Source of the DNA: DASZGL01 sp035938875
Lineage (GTDB): Bacteria; Chloroflexota; Dormibacteria; Aeolococcales; Aeolococcaceae
Length of the DNA: 15,338 nt
Reading direction: 5' to 3'
Assembly: GCA_035938875.1 (NCBI GenBank)
Contig: DASZGL010000066.1
Coordinates: 1-15,338, forward strand
Shown in pieces: positions 1-7,910 of this stretch (positions are counted from its first letter, which is position 1; each line of letters starts with the position of its first letter). Made by a program: the position numbers and the translations under genes. The notes under the pieces are model-generated. The model was not told the origin of the DNA. It made no database searches and worked only from the letters and a program-made list of their open reading frames with translations.

Positions 1-1
1 G

Positions 2-493
2 GTGACCATCTTCTCGGCGACGCTGCGCAACGGGGGCTCCACGTCCTTCTACTCGCTGGTCGGCGCCTTCCTCTACGCCCTGGCGGCGTCATTCTGGACG
101 CGACAGAGGTTCAGCTATCTCAGCGTCGACGGCGGTGACCTGGTGGTGCGAATCATGATGGGTCGACAGCGGATCCCACTGAGCCAGGTGCGTCGCGCCA
201 GGGTCGCCAGGCTGGCGAGCAAGTTCTCGCGCCCCGAGAAGCGTCGCCTTCTGCCGCGGCCGCGCAACCACTGGCTCGAGACCGACGCCGTCATCGTCCG
301 GCTCGACTCCGATACACAGGATCTGGTGCGGCTCGCTCGACTTGTCGGCTCACGCTGTCTCGACGGCAATGACCTGGTGGTGCCCGTCGCCGATCCTGCT
401 GCACTGGTGGCCGAAATCGAGGAGCACCGTCCAGCGCCGGCACCGGTTGCCGCCGCGGTGGTCGCAGCGAAGCGCAGCAGGCGCCGGCGATGA
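2..493 (+). CDS. Membrane-anchored PH-like domain protein, possibly 5'-truncated
   Basis: A 163-residue reading frame opens with GTG at base 2. Only one base lies to its left, so the true start may be outside the window and the entry should be treated as possibly partial. Residues about 16-33 form one hydrophobic, probably membrane, helix. After it comes a beta-rich stretch (about 37-66, with a GDLVVRIMMGRQRIPLSQV pattern) and a second one (about 93-140, ending in VVPVADPAALVAEIEEH), which together resemble the bacterial PH-like domains found beside short membrane helices. The tail is Ala/Pro-rich and ends in basic residues (KRSRRRR). Its stop codon overlaps the ATG of the next gene (ATGA), so it is co-transcribed and probably translationally coupled with the PMT-like enzyme. 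No catalytic motif is visible. The PH-like assignment is a pattern judgement, and the function is unknown. Confidence 0.6.
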   Translation: MTIFSATLRNGGSTSFYSLVGAFLYALAASFWTRQRFSYLSVDGGDLVVRIMMGRQRIPLSQVRRARVARLASKFSRPEKRRLLPRPRNHWLETDAVIVRLDSDTQDLVRLARLVGSRCLDGNDLVVPVADPAALVAEIEEHRPAPAPVAAAVVAAKRSRRRR

Positions 494-2352
494 CCACCAC
501 CGGGGCTCCCAAGGCGGAGGTGGAGGAGACCGACGAAGGCATCGAAGACCTCGGCACCGCCCCCCGCGCAGGCGCCCGCGCGTTCCTGGCCCTTGATCGC
601 GTCGACCTGGCGTGGCTGGTGGTGCTCGTCGGCCTCGCCTTCTTCCTGCGCGCCGCGAGTCCGATATTCCCCGACGCACTCAGCCATCCCTTCGGTGGCG
701 CGCCGCTGACCGCGTTGGGCGCCGCCTACCCGCAGACGCCCAGCGCATGCCAGGACGTTCCCGCGGGACCAAACGGGTCGACGCAGAAGTTCTGCGGCCT
801 GGTCTTCGACGAGGTGTACTTCCCCGTCGAAGCCGCCAAGGACTTGCACCAACCGGCGATCGACTACTTCGACGACAAGCCGCCGCTGTCGATGCTCCTG
901 ATGTCGCCGCCGATCGCCGCGTTCGGATTCGGGAATCGCTGGTCGTGGCGGCTCACCGTGATCATCGCCGGCAGCCTCTTCGTCGGGCTCGTCTACGTCA
1001 TTGCGCGCCGGCTGCGGCGGGATCGTTTCTTCGCCGTCTGCGCCGGCCTCTTCGTCTGCGTCGACGGTCTGGCGCTCAGCGAATCGCGCACCGGCGTCAT
1101 CGACATGATCGCCATCTTCTTTGTCGCGCTCGTCTACTACCTGTTCCTGCTTCATTGGCAGGCACGAACGCGACCCCAGTGGCGGGCAACGCTGTATCTC
1201 ACCGCCGTCGCCGCCGGCCTCGGCCTTGCCGCCAAGCCCAACACCATCGCGCCCGTCGCGGTGATGGCGGTGCTGGTCCTCGGCCGGGCGCTGGAACCGT
1301 GGGCCCTGCGTGCTCTCCCCCTGGCCCGACGGATCCGCAACGGTTGGGGAGGCGAGTCGGAGATGTGGCGCGACGCCGGTGGTGGAGGACGGGCGGTCGC
1401 CCATTACATCGCGGCGGTGTTTCTCGTCGGGGCGACGTTCGCCGCCTGCTATTCGCGCTACCTCACCATCGAGCACACCGTCTACAACTACACGGGCTGC
1501 GATCCGCAGACGGGTGTCCAGGCAACGTCGACCCTGCAGAAGATCCCGGTGACGAAGCTGGGTTCGCTGACGGTGCCGGACATCCCTGTGGCCTTGTCGA
1601 ACGTGTTCGGACACTACAAGTCGGGGCTGCAGTACCAGAGCATCGAGTGTCGCCGCCACCCCTACGAGTCACGGTGGTACACCTGGCCGGTGGACGCCAA
1701 GCCGGTGCTCTTCTACGCGGACTACACGTCAACGACGACGCCGAACGGCTCGCCGGAGGTCGGCTGGATCGCCGATTCCGGAAACGTCGCCGTGTGGTGG
1801 CTGGCAATTCCGGCGCTGCTCTTCTGCGCCTGGACGATGACCCGAGGCCCAACCTGGTGGCGGCTGGGCGTCATCACCGTGGGCGCGCTGGGGCTGATCC
1901 TCCTCGTCGCCGGATTCAACGCCGCCGAACGCGGCGACACGGTGCGCGTCTATCCCGGCGCGGTGTTCTACGCCGGCGTGCTGGCGATCATCGCCTTCGC
2001 CATCGCCACGGTTGCCTCGGCGATCATCTCGCGACGATTCGTGCCCGCGTTCATCGTTCTCGGCTACCTCGCCGCGTGGCTGATGTGGGTCGTCGGCAAC
2101 GAGCGTCGCATCCTCTTCTATTACGCCATGCTCGGCGCCCTCGCGTTTGCGGCGATGGCGCTGGCATATGCGCTGACCGCGCTGCGCCGGACGGAGGTGT
2201 GGATCTGGGGCGCCTCGCGCAGTCTCGCCCCATTTGCCTATGCGGCGGTCGGTCTTGTTGTGGCCGCTTTTGTCTTCTTCTATCCGATGTGGACGGGGAT
2301 GCCCCTGCCGCAGGCCGACCATAACCTGCGCCTCTGGTTGCCGGACTGGTGA
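490..2352 (+). CDS. PMT-family (GT39-like) phospholipid carrier-dependent mannosyltransferase
   Basis: This 620-residue multi-spanning membrane protein looks like a GT-C enzyme that moves a sugar, usually mannose from polyprenyl-phosphate-mannose, onto extracytoplasmic protein. A cytoplasmic N-terminus of about 38 residues precedes TM1 (about 39-54). The first external loop carries the acidic pair FDEVYF (D107, E108), the catalytic position in this family, then YFDDKPPLS (about 126-134), matching the family's YFDxHPPL motif. SESRTGVIDM (about 197-206) matches the conserved SR...D helix. HPYESRWYTWPV (about 389-400), followed by KPVLFY, closely matches the second large loop of PMT enzymes such as mycobacterial Rv1002c. 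ERRILFYYAMLG (about 537) matches the C-terminal helix. An insert of about 45 residues with two cysteines (C87, C102) sits before the DE motif. It overlaps both neighbours by 4 bases. Family is confident; the exact donor and acceptor are inferred. Confidence 0.87.
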   Translation: MTTTGAPKAEVEETDEGIEDLGTAPRAGARAFLALDRVDLAWLVVLVGLAFFLRAASPIFPDALSHPFGGAPLTALGAAYPQTPSACQDVPAGPNGSTQKFCGLVFDEVYFPVEAAKDLHQPAIDYFDDKPPLSMLLMSPPIAAFGFGNRWSWRLTVIIAGSLFVGLVYVIARRLRRDRFFAVCAGLFVCVDGLALSESRTGVIDMIAIFFVALVYYLFLLHWQARTRPQWRATLYLTAVAAGLGLAAKPNTIAPVAVMAVLVLGRALEPWALRALPLARRIRNGWGGESEMWRDAGGGGRAVAHYIAAVFLVGATFAACYSRYLTIEHTVYNYTGCDPQTGVQATSTLQKIPVTKLGSLTVPDIPVALSNVFGHYKSGLQYQSIECRRHPYESRWYTWPVDAKPVLFYADYTSTTTPNGSPEVGWIADSGNVAVWWLAIPALLFCAWTMTRGPTWWRLGVITVGALGLILLVAGFNAAERGDTVRVYPGAVFYAGVLAIIAFAIATVASAIISRRFVPAFIVLGYLAAWLMWVVGNERRILFYYAMLGALAFAAMALAYALTALRRTEVWIWGASRSLAPFAYAAVGLVVAAFVFFYPMWTGMPLPQADHNLRLWLPDW

Positions 2353-4556
2353 CACTCCTGCTGGTCGGCCTCTACTGGCTGACCACCGCGGTGGCCGGGG
2401 GAATGGTGGCGGGTCTGGTTCGGGCTCCGCTCCGGCTCGAGGAGCGGCTCGCGCTGTCGGCCGTGGTCGGCATCGTCGGCGGGGCGATGCTCTCGTTCGT
2501 CGTCGCGCTGGGGGCGGGGATCAGCGACATGAGCGTCTTCGCCGGACCCGTCCTCGTGGGCGCGCTGGCGGCTCTGGTGGCGCAGTTCGCCGGCGATCCC
2601 CGTGGACCGTGGCGCGAGTCTTTGACCGAGGCGCAGGAGCGATGGCACAGCCGCGCCTTGATTCCCATGGTGGTGCTGGTGGTCGTCGCCGCGATCGGCT
2701 TCGGCCTCGGGCTGGCGCACGGCCTGTACAGCGACAGCGCCGGCAACATCGTCTCCGGGTACAACACGGTGTGGGCGGACTGGTCGCTGCATGCGTCCAT
2801 CGCCAGCAGCTTCGCCGTGGCTCACAACCTGCCACCGCATGACCCGCTGCTGAGCGGGACGATGCTCTACTACCCCTTCCTTCCCGACTTCAACTCGGCG
2901 ACGCTGCTCACCTTGGGCAGCTCGATGGCGTTCGCTCTCGAAGCGCCCACCGTGGTGCTCTTCGTCGCCATGACCGTGCTCGTCGTCTCCCTGGCACAGC
3001 GGCTGACGCGATCCTTCGCCGCTGGAGTTGTGGTCATGGCCGTGCTCCTTCTCGGCGGCGGGCTCGGCTTCACCGGCGTTTATTGGGACGCCTGCCGCCA
3101 GAACGGCTTCAGCGATTCGCAATGCTCACCAGCACACCTGCTCACCCACCCAGGCGACGCGTTCACCGTGGGTGGTGCCAACCTTCGGCAGTCCTTCGCT
3201 GTGGTGCACGACCAGCCGCGGTCGTATGACGGCCTGGAGGCCTCAGCGGCGGACAGCACCTTCGGCGACGCGCAGCAGTGGCCGACCCCGTTGCTGGGCT
3301 GGTGGCTGCCACAGCGAGGCTTCGTCTACGGCTTCGCCGTCGCCGTCGCCGTGCTGCTGCTCGTCCATGTCGGGCTGCAGCGGGCACCGCCGTGGGCATC
3401 ATCATTCCGCCTCGCCGGGGCGATGATGGGGCTGCTGCCGCTGGTGCACGTCCATTCGCTCTTCGCGCTCGTCGTCGTGCTCGCGGTGATGGCTCTCTGG
3501 CGCCTCCGCCGCGCGTTTGCCGAGCTCTTCGCCATCAGCGCAGTGCTGGCGCTGCCCAGGCTGATCCAGCTTGCCGCCAGTCCGCACGGGCAGACCAGCG
3601 GACCTTTCGGCGACAACTCGTTCCCCTACCTCGAGCCGGGATGGAAGTGGAACGGTGATCCCCGATGGGCTCACGTGCACATCACCCTGGGAGCGTTCTG
3701 GAGCACCCTGGGCCGGACCGCCGACGTCTTCAAAACGCCGAGCTTCTGGGGATTCTGGGTGCTCAACACCGGCATCCTGCTACCCGTCTCGCTGGTCGTT
3801 GTCGCTGTTCTCATCCTCCGGCGATCTGCAGGAACAACGCGCATCGGCAAGGCCGCGGCGCGTGTCGCAGGGGCGATACCGTCCGACCTGCTGCTCGTGT
3901 GTCTGCCGCTGCTCGTTCTCTTCCCCATCGCCAACATCGTGGTCACCCAGAGCTGGGACTTCGACAACGTCAAGCTCTTCGTCTACTGGCAGCTGGGCGC
4001 GGCATTGCTCGCCGGCGCCTGGTTCAGTGCCTGGTGGCGGCGTGGCGGTTGGCGTTCGGGTATCGCCAGCGCGGGCCTGCTCAGCCTGATCGGCACCGGA
4101 CTTCTTCTGGCCATCAACATGCTGCCGGTTCTTTCCGGCCGCAACCAGTACGGTGCGTACACGTGGGAGACGCTTGCTGCGCAGCGATTGGCTGCTCAGG
4201 TCGATGCCGCGGCGCCACGTGATTCGGTGATCCTCACCGGCGGTTCGCACCTCGAGCCACTGCTGACACTGGCCGGACGCAGCGCGGTGGCCGGCTACGC
4301 CGGCTGGCTCTTCAGTTACGGATCCGACGTCGGCAACCGGCTGACAGATGTGGCGACCATGTATCGCGGCTGCCCCGACCAACCGGTGAGCAGCTGCGCT
4401 GCAATCCAGCTGCTGCGGCGGTACAACGTATCGTTCGTTGAGCTCGGCCCTGCTGAGCAGCAGGCGTTCGGTGCCGACCCGTCCTGGTGGATCAGCCATT
4501 TCCCGACTCTGACCCACGTCGGCGATACCTTTGTCTACGATGTGCGGCCATCGTGA
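2349..4556 (+). CDS. Large GT-C-like polytopic membrane protein, DUF2298-like motif, unclassified
   Basis: The protein has 735 residues and starts with GTG inside the stop of the previous gene (GTGA overlap). It has many hydrophobic helices (clear ones near 2-24, 36-58, 62-80, 103-124 and a series through about 590), then a soluble C-terminal domain of about 140 residues. The loop after the first helices has WADWSLH (about 142-148), then a PPHDPLLSG...YYPF pattern (about 162-176). This resembles the PPxDPWxxG...YY signature of the DUF2298 'YYY' family of archaeal and Chloroflexota membrane proteins, so a GT-C glycosyltransferase fold with an acidic residue in the first external loop is likely. 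The C-terminal domain contains SVILTGGSHLEPLLTLAGR and RYNVSFVELGP, resembling the soluble domains that follow GT-C membrane cores. Substrate is unknown. Flanking PMT-like and DPM1-like genes support a role in lipid-linked sugar transfer. The DUF2298 link is my inference. Confidence 0.75.
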   Translation: MTLLLVGLYWLTTAVAGGMVAGLVRAPLRLEERLALSAVVGIVGGAMLSFVVALGAGISDMSVFAGPVLVGALAALVAQFAGDPRGPWRESLTEAQERWHSRALIPMVVLVVVAAIGFGLGLAHGLYSDSAGNIVSGYNTVWADWSLHASIASSFAVAHNLPPHDPLLSGTMLYYPFLPDFNSATLLTLGSSMAFALEAPTVVLFVAMTVLVVSLAQRLTRSFAAGVVVMAVLLLGGGLGFTGVYWDACRQNGFSDSQCSPAHLLTHPGDAFTVGGANLRQSFAVVHDQPRSYDGLEASAADSTFGDAQQWPTPLLGWWLPQRGFVYGFAVAVAVLLLVHVGLQRAPPWASSFRLAGAMMGLLPLVHVHSLFALVVVLAVMALWRLRRAFAELFAISAVLALPRLIQLAASPHGQTSGPFGDNSFPYLEPGWKWNGDPRWAHVHITLGAFWSTLGRTADVFKTPSFWGFWVLNTGILLPVSLVVVAVLILRRSAGTTRIGKAAARVAGAIPSDLLLVCLPLLVLFPIANIVVTQSWDFDNVKLFVYWQLGAALLAGAWFSAWWRRGGWRSGIASAGLLSLIGTGLLLAINMLPVLSGRNQYGAYTWETLAAQRLAAQVDAAAPRDSVILTGGSHLEPLLTLAGRSAVAGYAGWLFSYGSDVGNRLTDVATMYRGCPDQPVSSCAAIQLLRRYNVSFVELGPAEQQAFGADPSWWISHFPTLTHVGDTFVYDVRPS

Positions 4557-5302
4557 GCCCGCTCCCTTCGATCAGCGCGGTGCTGCCTGCTTACAACGAG
4601 GTGGCGGTCATCGCCGACGTAGCTCGCCGGACCGAACAGGCGCTGCGCGCTACGGGAATCGTCGACCTCGAGGTCCTCGTCGTCGATGACGGCAGCACCG
4701 ATGGAACCGGCGATGCCGTCCGCGCCCTCGGCGAGGCTCACCCCGAGATCACGGTCGTCAGGCATTCGCACAACCGCGGCTACGGCGCCGCGCTACGCAG
4801 TGGCTTCGAGGCGGCACGCTGTGACGCCGTCTTCGTGATGGACAGCGATGCCCAGTTCGATCCCGCCGACATCCACTTGTTGCTGCCACATTATCGCGCG
4901 GACACGATGGTTGCCGGATACCGATCGCCGCGCAACGATTCCCTTCTCCGCCGCGCCAATCACACGGCGTTCTTCACCGTCGTGCGCGCCCTCTTCGGGC
5001 CGTCGCTGCGTGACGTGAACTGCGCCTTCAAGCTCTTCCCGCGGCGCCTCGGCGTGGGTCTTCGCTCGTCGGGGGCGATGATCTCCACCGAGCTCGCGCT
5101 GCGAGCACGCCACCTCGGCTACCTGATCGTCGAGGTGCCCGTGCCGCATTACGCGCGCACCGCAGGAACTCCCACCGGAGCCAACCCACGGGTCGTCGCC
5201 CGCGCATTCGGCGAGCTGTGGCAGCTGCGCCGCGACCCCGTGACGCTCCGCGACAAGGCGGCGGCGCCCGACCATGACCTTGGTGCGGAGCGTGGCCGCT
5301 AG
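4553..5302 (+). CDS. Polyprenyl/dolichyl-phosphate sugar synthase-like GT2 glycosyltransferase
   Basis: This 249-residue GT-A enzyme of family GT2 probably joins a nucleotide-activated sugar to polyprenyl phosphate at the cytoplasmic membrane face. From the N-terminus: VLPAYNE (about 10-16), VVDDGSTDGT (about 43-52, nucleotide binding), NRGYGAALRSGFE (about 74-86), the metal-binding DSDAQFDP (about 97-104) and VNCAFKLFPR (about 155-164), the order typical of DPM1/PpgS proteins. It lacks the two C-terminal helices of GtrB-type enzymes, so it is a soluble or peripheral form. The frame is open further upstream to 4487, but GTG at 4553 overlaps the previous stop as GTGA, repeats the coupling used elsewhere in the operon, and starts right before the first beta strand. 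It sits between two GT-C genes, whose donor it plausibly makes. The sugar (mannose or glucose) cannot be told from sequence. Confidence 0.85.
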   Translation: MSPLPSISAVLPAYNEVAVIADVARRTEQALRATGIVDLEVLVVDDGSTDGTGDAVRALGEAHPEITVVRHSHNRGYGAALRSGFEAARCDAVFVMDSDAQFDPADIHLLLPHYRADTMVAGYRSPRNDSLLRRANHTAFFTVVRALFGPSLRDVNCAFKLFPRRLGVGLRSSGAMISTELALRARHLGYLIVEVPVPHYARTAGTPTGANPRVVARAFGELWQLRRDPVTLRDKAAAPDHDLGAERGR

Positions 5303-6419
5303 TCAAGCGGAGTCGCGGGCGGCCTGGCGTATGGTCGCCGCGCCCTACCTGGCTGCCAAGGCGGTGAGCCTGCTGGTTCCGGTCCTCTTCATCTGGCAGA
5401 ACAGCAGCACCCCTGGGTTCCCCAGTCACACCGAGTTACGCGCGGCGTTCCAGCAATGGGACGCGCCGCATTATCTCGACATCGCCGCAGGCGGTTATGG
5501 GCCCACGCTCGACTTCCACTATGGGTTCTGGTACGGATATCCGTTGCTCATCCGCGTGGTGTCGTTGGTGTCGCGCGATGACCTGATCTCCGGACTGCTG
5601 ATCAGCGCGGTGGCCGAGCTGCTGGCCCTGTACTACATTGCCCGCCTTTTCCAACAGGAGCGCGACGACGAGGCGGCGAGGTTCTCGGTGTGGTCGGTGG
5701 CCATGTATCCGTTTGCCTTCTTCCTCAGCGCCGTGTACACCGAGTCCTGCTTCATCGCCGCAGCCGCGGCGTGCCTCTTCTACGCGCGGCGCCAAAACAT
5801 GCTCGCTGCGTGCGTGGCGGGCGCCGTGGCCTCCTTCATCCGCATCTTTGGCGCGCTGCTCATTCCGTCGATCGTGATCGAGTACATGATGATGCGCCGG
5901 CGCTGGCGCCCCGGACCTGAGCTACCGTTGGTCTTGCTCGTCCTCGTGCCTATCGCGGCGTTCTCGCTGTACACACGGGTGCGGATCGGTGACTGGCTGG
6001 GCTACTTCCATGGCCAGGAGAAGTTGGGCAACATGATGACGCCTGCGTTTCCGTGGACGGGTGCTCGGGTCACCTGGGACAGCACAGTCCTCAGCCTCAA
6101 CTCTGCGTCGAACACCTACGTCTTCGGTCTCGAGGTGCTCTTCGGCATCGGTGAGGGAGTCGTCTGCCTGGTGGCGCTGGTGAGCCGGCGCGTCCCGCTC
6201 TCATTCGCCGTGTACATGACGCTGCTCTGGCTGCTGATCATCTCCCGCTCCTACTGGCTCAGCCTTCCCCGGTTCGGTCTGTACATGTTCCCGGCCCTGC
6301 TGCTGCTCAGCGACGCGCTCAAGCGGCGGCGCTCCTGGCAGACGGGGTTGATCGCCACCAGCGGCGGCTTCATGGCCTTGGGATCGGCCATCTACGCCTC
6401 GGGTCACTGGCTGGGATGA
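5274..6419 (+). CDS. PIG-V-like GT-C mannosyltransferase family membrane protein
   Basis: The product is 381 residues with about 9-10 hydrophobic helices. The first external loop carries WDAPHYLDIAAGGYG (about 62-76) and then YGYPLLIR, equivalent to the WDxxHYxxIAxxGY...YPLLxR signature of the PIG-V/GPI mannosyltransferase II-like family (GT76-type). AFFLSAVYTES (about 148-158) and an internal basic helix, FIRIFGALLIPSIV, match the next conserved blocks, and LPRFGLYMFPALLLL near the C-terminus matches the closing RY..PLFPL motif. By family knowledge such enzymes use polyprenyl-phosphate-mannose outside the membrane; in bacteria the acceptors are mostly unknown. The ATG at 5274 lies 29 bases inside the preceding GT2 gene. 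In-frame GTG codons at 5283 and 5292 are alternatives, so the start is less sure than the family. The stop overlaps the next gene by 4 bases. Confidence 0.83.
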   Translation: MTLVRSVAASQAESRAAWRMVAAPYLAAKAVSLLVPVLFIWQNSSTPGFPSHTELRAAFQQWDAPHYLDIAAGGYGPTLDFHYGFWYGYPLLIRVVSLVSRDDLISGLLISAVAELLALYYIARLFQQERDDEAARFSVWSVAMYPFAFFLSAVYTESCFIAAAAACLFYARRQNMLAACVAGAVASFIRIFGALLIPSIVIEYMMMRRRWRPGPELPLVLLVLVPIAAFSLYTRVRIGDWLGYFHGQEKLGNMMTPAFPWTGARVTWDSTVLSLNSASNTYVFGLEVLFGIGEGVVCLVALVSRRVPLSFAVYMTLLWLLIISRSYWLSLPRFGLYMFPALLLLSDALKRRRSWQTGLIATSGGFMALGSAIYASGHWLG

Positions 6420-7252
6420 TCGTCGACGCCCACGTTCACGTCCTGCCGGATCGCGTTCGCGCCAACCTTGGCGATATCTGCGCGAGTGACCCATGGTTCG
6501 GCGCGTGCCATGTGCGGGGCTCGGCGGTGGCGTCTGCCGACGAGCTGGTCAGCAGCATGGACGCCGCCGGCGTCGATCGCGCGGTGTGCTTCACCTGGCC
6601 GTTCGCCGATCCCGCCCTGTGTGCCGAGGGCAACGATTACCTGGCGGCGTCAGTGCGCCGTCATCCCCAGCGGCTCATCGGGTTCGGCTCCGTCCAGCCC
6701 GCCTCTCCTGGCGCAGCTGAGGAGGCATTACGCTGCGCCCGGCTGGGACTACGGGGCCTTGGCGAGCTCAACGCCGACGCGCAGGGCTGGGCGCTCGAGG
6801 ATGACGATGCGCTGGCTCCGCTGATCGAGACGTCGCTCGCCGCCGGGTTGCCGTGGACACTGCACTGCAGCGAACCGGTCGGTCACGCGTACCCCGGCAA
6901 GGGCACAGCGACCCCGGACCGCGTGGCCGCGCTGGCCTCGCGATACCCCGACCTGACCTTGATATGCGCTCACCTCGGAGGCGGTCTTCCGTTCTTTGCC
7001 CACATGCCCGAGGTGGCGGCGCTGTGCCGGAGGCTCTTCTTCGACACCGCGGCCGTGCCCTTCCTCTACCAGCCCAGCGCATACCTTCAGGTGATCGAGC
7101 TGTGCGGCGCCGACCGCCTGTTATTCGGCAGCGATCATCCGCTGCTCCAGGCGGAGCGGTACCTGCGCACGTTCGACGAGCTGGCTCTCGACCCGGCTAC
7201 TCGCGCAGCGGTGACGGGCGGCAATGCCGCGTCCCTTCTGCGACTAGCATGA
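6416..7252 (+). CDS. Amidohydrolase family (Amidohydro_2-type) metal-dependent hydrolase
   Basis: A 278-residue TIM-barrel hydrolase of the amidohydrolase superfamily, close in layout to the ACMSD/4-oxalomesaconate hydratase-like group. Candidate metal and catalytic residues are in the expected order: the N-terminal DAHVH pair (H6, H8), an acidic residue in GLGELN (E117), H150 in TLHCSEPVGH, H186 in ICAHLGGG, and D240 in LFGSDHPLL. There is no signal peptide or membrane segment, so it is cytoplasmic. Length is normal for this subfamily. The ATG shares bases with the stop of the PIG-V-like gene (ATGA), placing it in the glycosylation operon. The next gene starts 4 bases after its stop. Substrate is not predictable; a decarboxylase or a small-molecule C-O/C-N hydrolase are both possible. 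A direct role in glycan synthesis is not shown. Confidence 0.85.
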   Translation: MIVDAHVHVLPDRVRANLGDICASDPWFGACHVRGSAVASADELVSSMDAAGVDRAVCFTWPFADPALCAEGNDYLAASVRRHPQRLIGFGSVQPASPGAAEEALRCARLGLRGLGELNADAQGWALEDDDALAPLIETSLAAGLPWTLHCSEPVGHAYPGKGTATPDRVAALASRYPDLTLICAHLGGGLPFFAHMPEVAALCRRLFFDTAAVPFLYQPSAYLQVIELCGADRLLFGSDHPLLQAERYLRTFDELALDPATRAAVTGGNAASLLRLA

Positions 7253-7256
7253 GGGC

Positions 7257-7910
7257 ATGGCAGCCCCCCGCGGCCTTCACCTGCAATGTCACGACCAGCC
7301 CGGAGTCCTCCACCGGATCACCGGGGAGATCGCGTCGTCGGGCGCGAACATCCTCACAGTCGAGACCGGTGCCACCCACGAAGGCATCAGCAACCTCTAC
7401 CTCGAGCTCGACGTCGGTGACCTCGACGGACTGGTGACACGGCTGCGTTCTCTGCCGTTTGTGGTCGACTGCAGTGAGCCTCGGCCGTTCCAGCGAATCT
7501 TCGGCTCGAGGATCATCGTCATCGGCGGCGGCGCGCAGGTCGCCGCGGTGGCCAGCGGCGCGGTGCAGGAGGCTGACCGGCACAACATCCGGGGTGAGCG
7601 CATCAGCGTCGACACCATCCCGCTTGTGGGCGAGGCAGAGATCGCCGAGGCCGTGCGTGCGGTCATTCGCCTGCCACGCGCTCGCGCTCTGGTCCTCGCC
7701 GGTAGCCTCATGGGCGGGGAGATCAGCGACGCCGTGACCGAGGTTCGTGCCCACGGCATCCCCGTGATCTCGCTCAACCAGGTCGGCTCGGTGCCGGCGG
7801 CGTGCGACCTCGTTGTCAGCGATCCGCTCCAGGCGGGGGTCCTCGCGGTCATGGCCATCGCTGACACGGCACGTTTCGACCTCGCCCGAGTACGCGGCCG
7901 CCACCTCTGA
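7257..7910 (+). CDS. ACT domain protein with DUF5612-like C-terminal domain
   Basis: The product is 217 residues and cytoplasmic. Residues about 6-75 form an ACT domain (HDQPGVLHRITGEIASSGANI with a following LYLELDVGDLDGLVTRL strand-helix), a small-ligand regulatory fold that commonly binds amino acids. Residues about 87-213 form a separate alpha/beta domain with VIVIGGGAQVAAVASGAVQE, NIRGERISVDTIPLVGE, ALVLAGSLMGG, VISLNQVGSVP and DLVVSDPLQAGVLAVMAIADTA. From memory this pattern matches the DUF5612 C-terminal domain found behind ACT domains, mostly in methanogenic archaea. It is well preserved and lacks an obvious catalytic motif; a ligand-sensing or NAD-like site is possible. It starts 4 bases after the amidohydrolase stop and appears to be the last gene of the operon. 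The amidohydrolase pairing hints at amino-acid-related metabolism or sensing, an inference only. Confidence 0.8.
   Translation: MAAPRGLHLQCHDQPGVLHRITGEIASSGANILTVETGATHEGISNLYLELDVGDLDGLVTRLRSLPFVVDCSEPRPFQRIFGSRIIVIGGGAQVAAVASGAVQEADRHNIRGERISVDTIPLVGEAEIAEAVRAVIRLPRARALVLAGSLMGGEISDAVTEVRAHGIPVISLNQVGSVPAACDLVVSDPLQAGVLAVMAIADTARFDLARVRGRHL

Noticed and set aside
115..1659. 514-residue open frame on the minus strand
   Set aside because: It lies opposite the PH-like and PMT-like genes, is rich in Arg/Gly/Asp, has no recognisable domain and is explained by high third-position GC.
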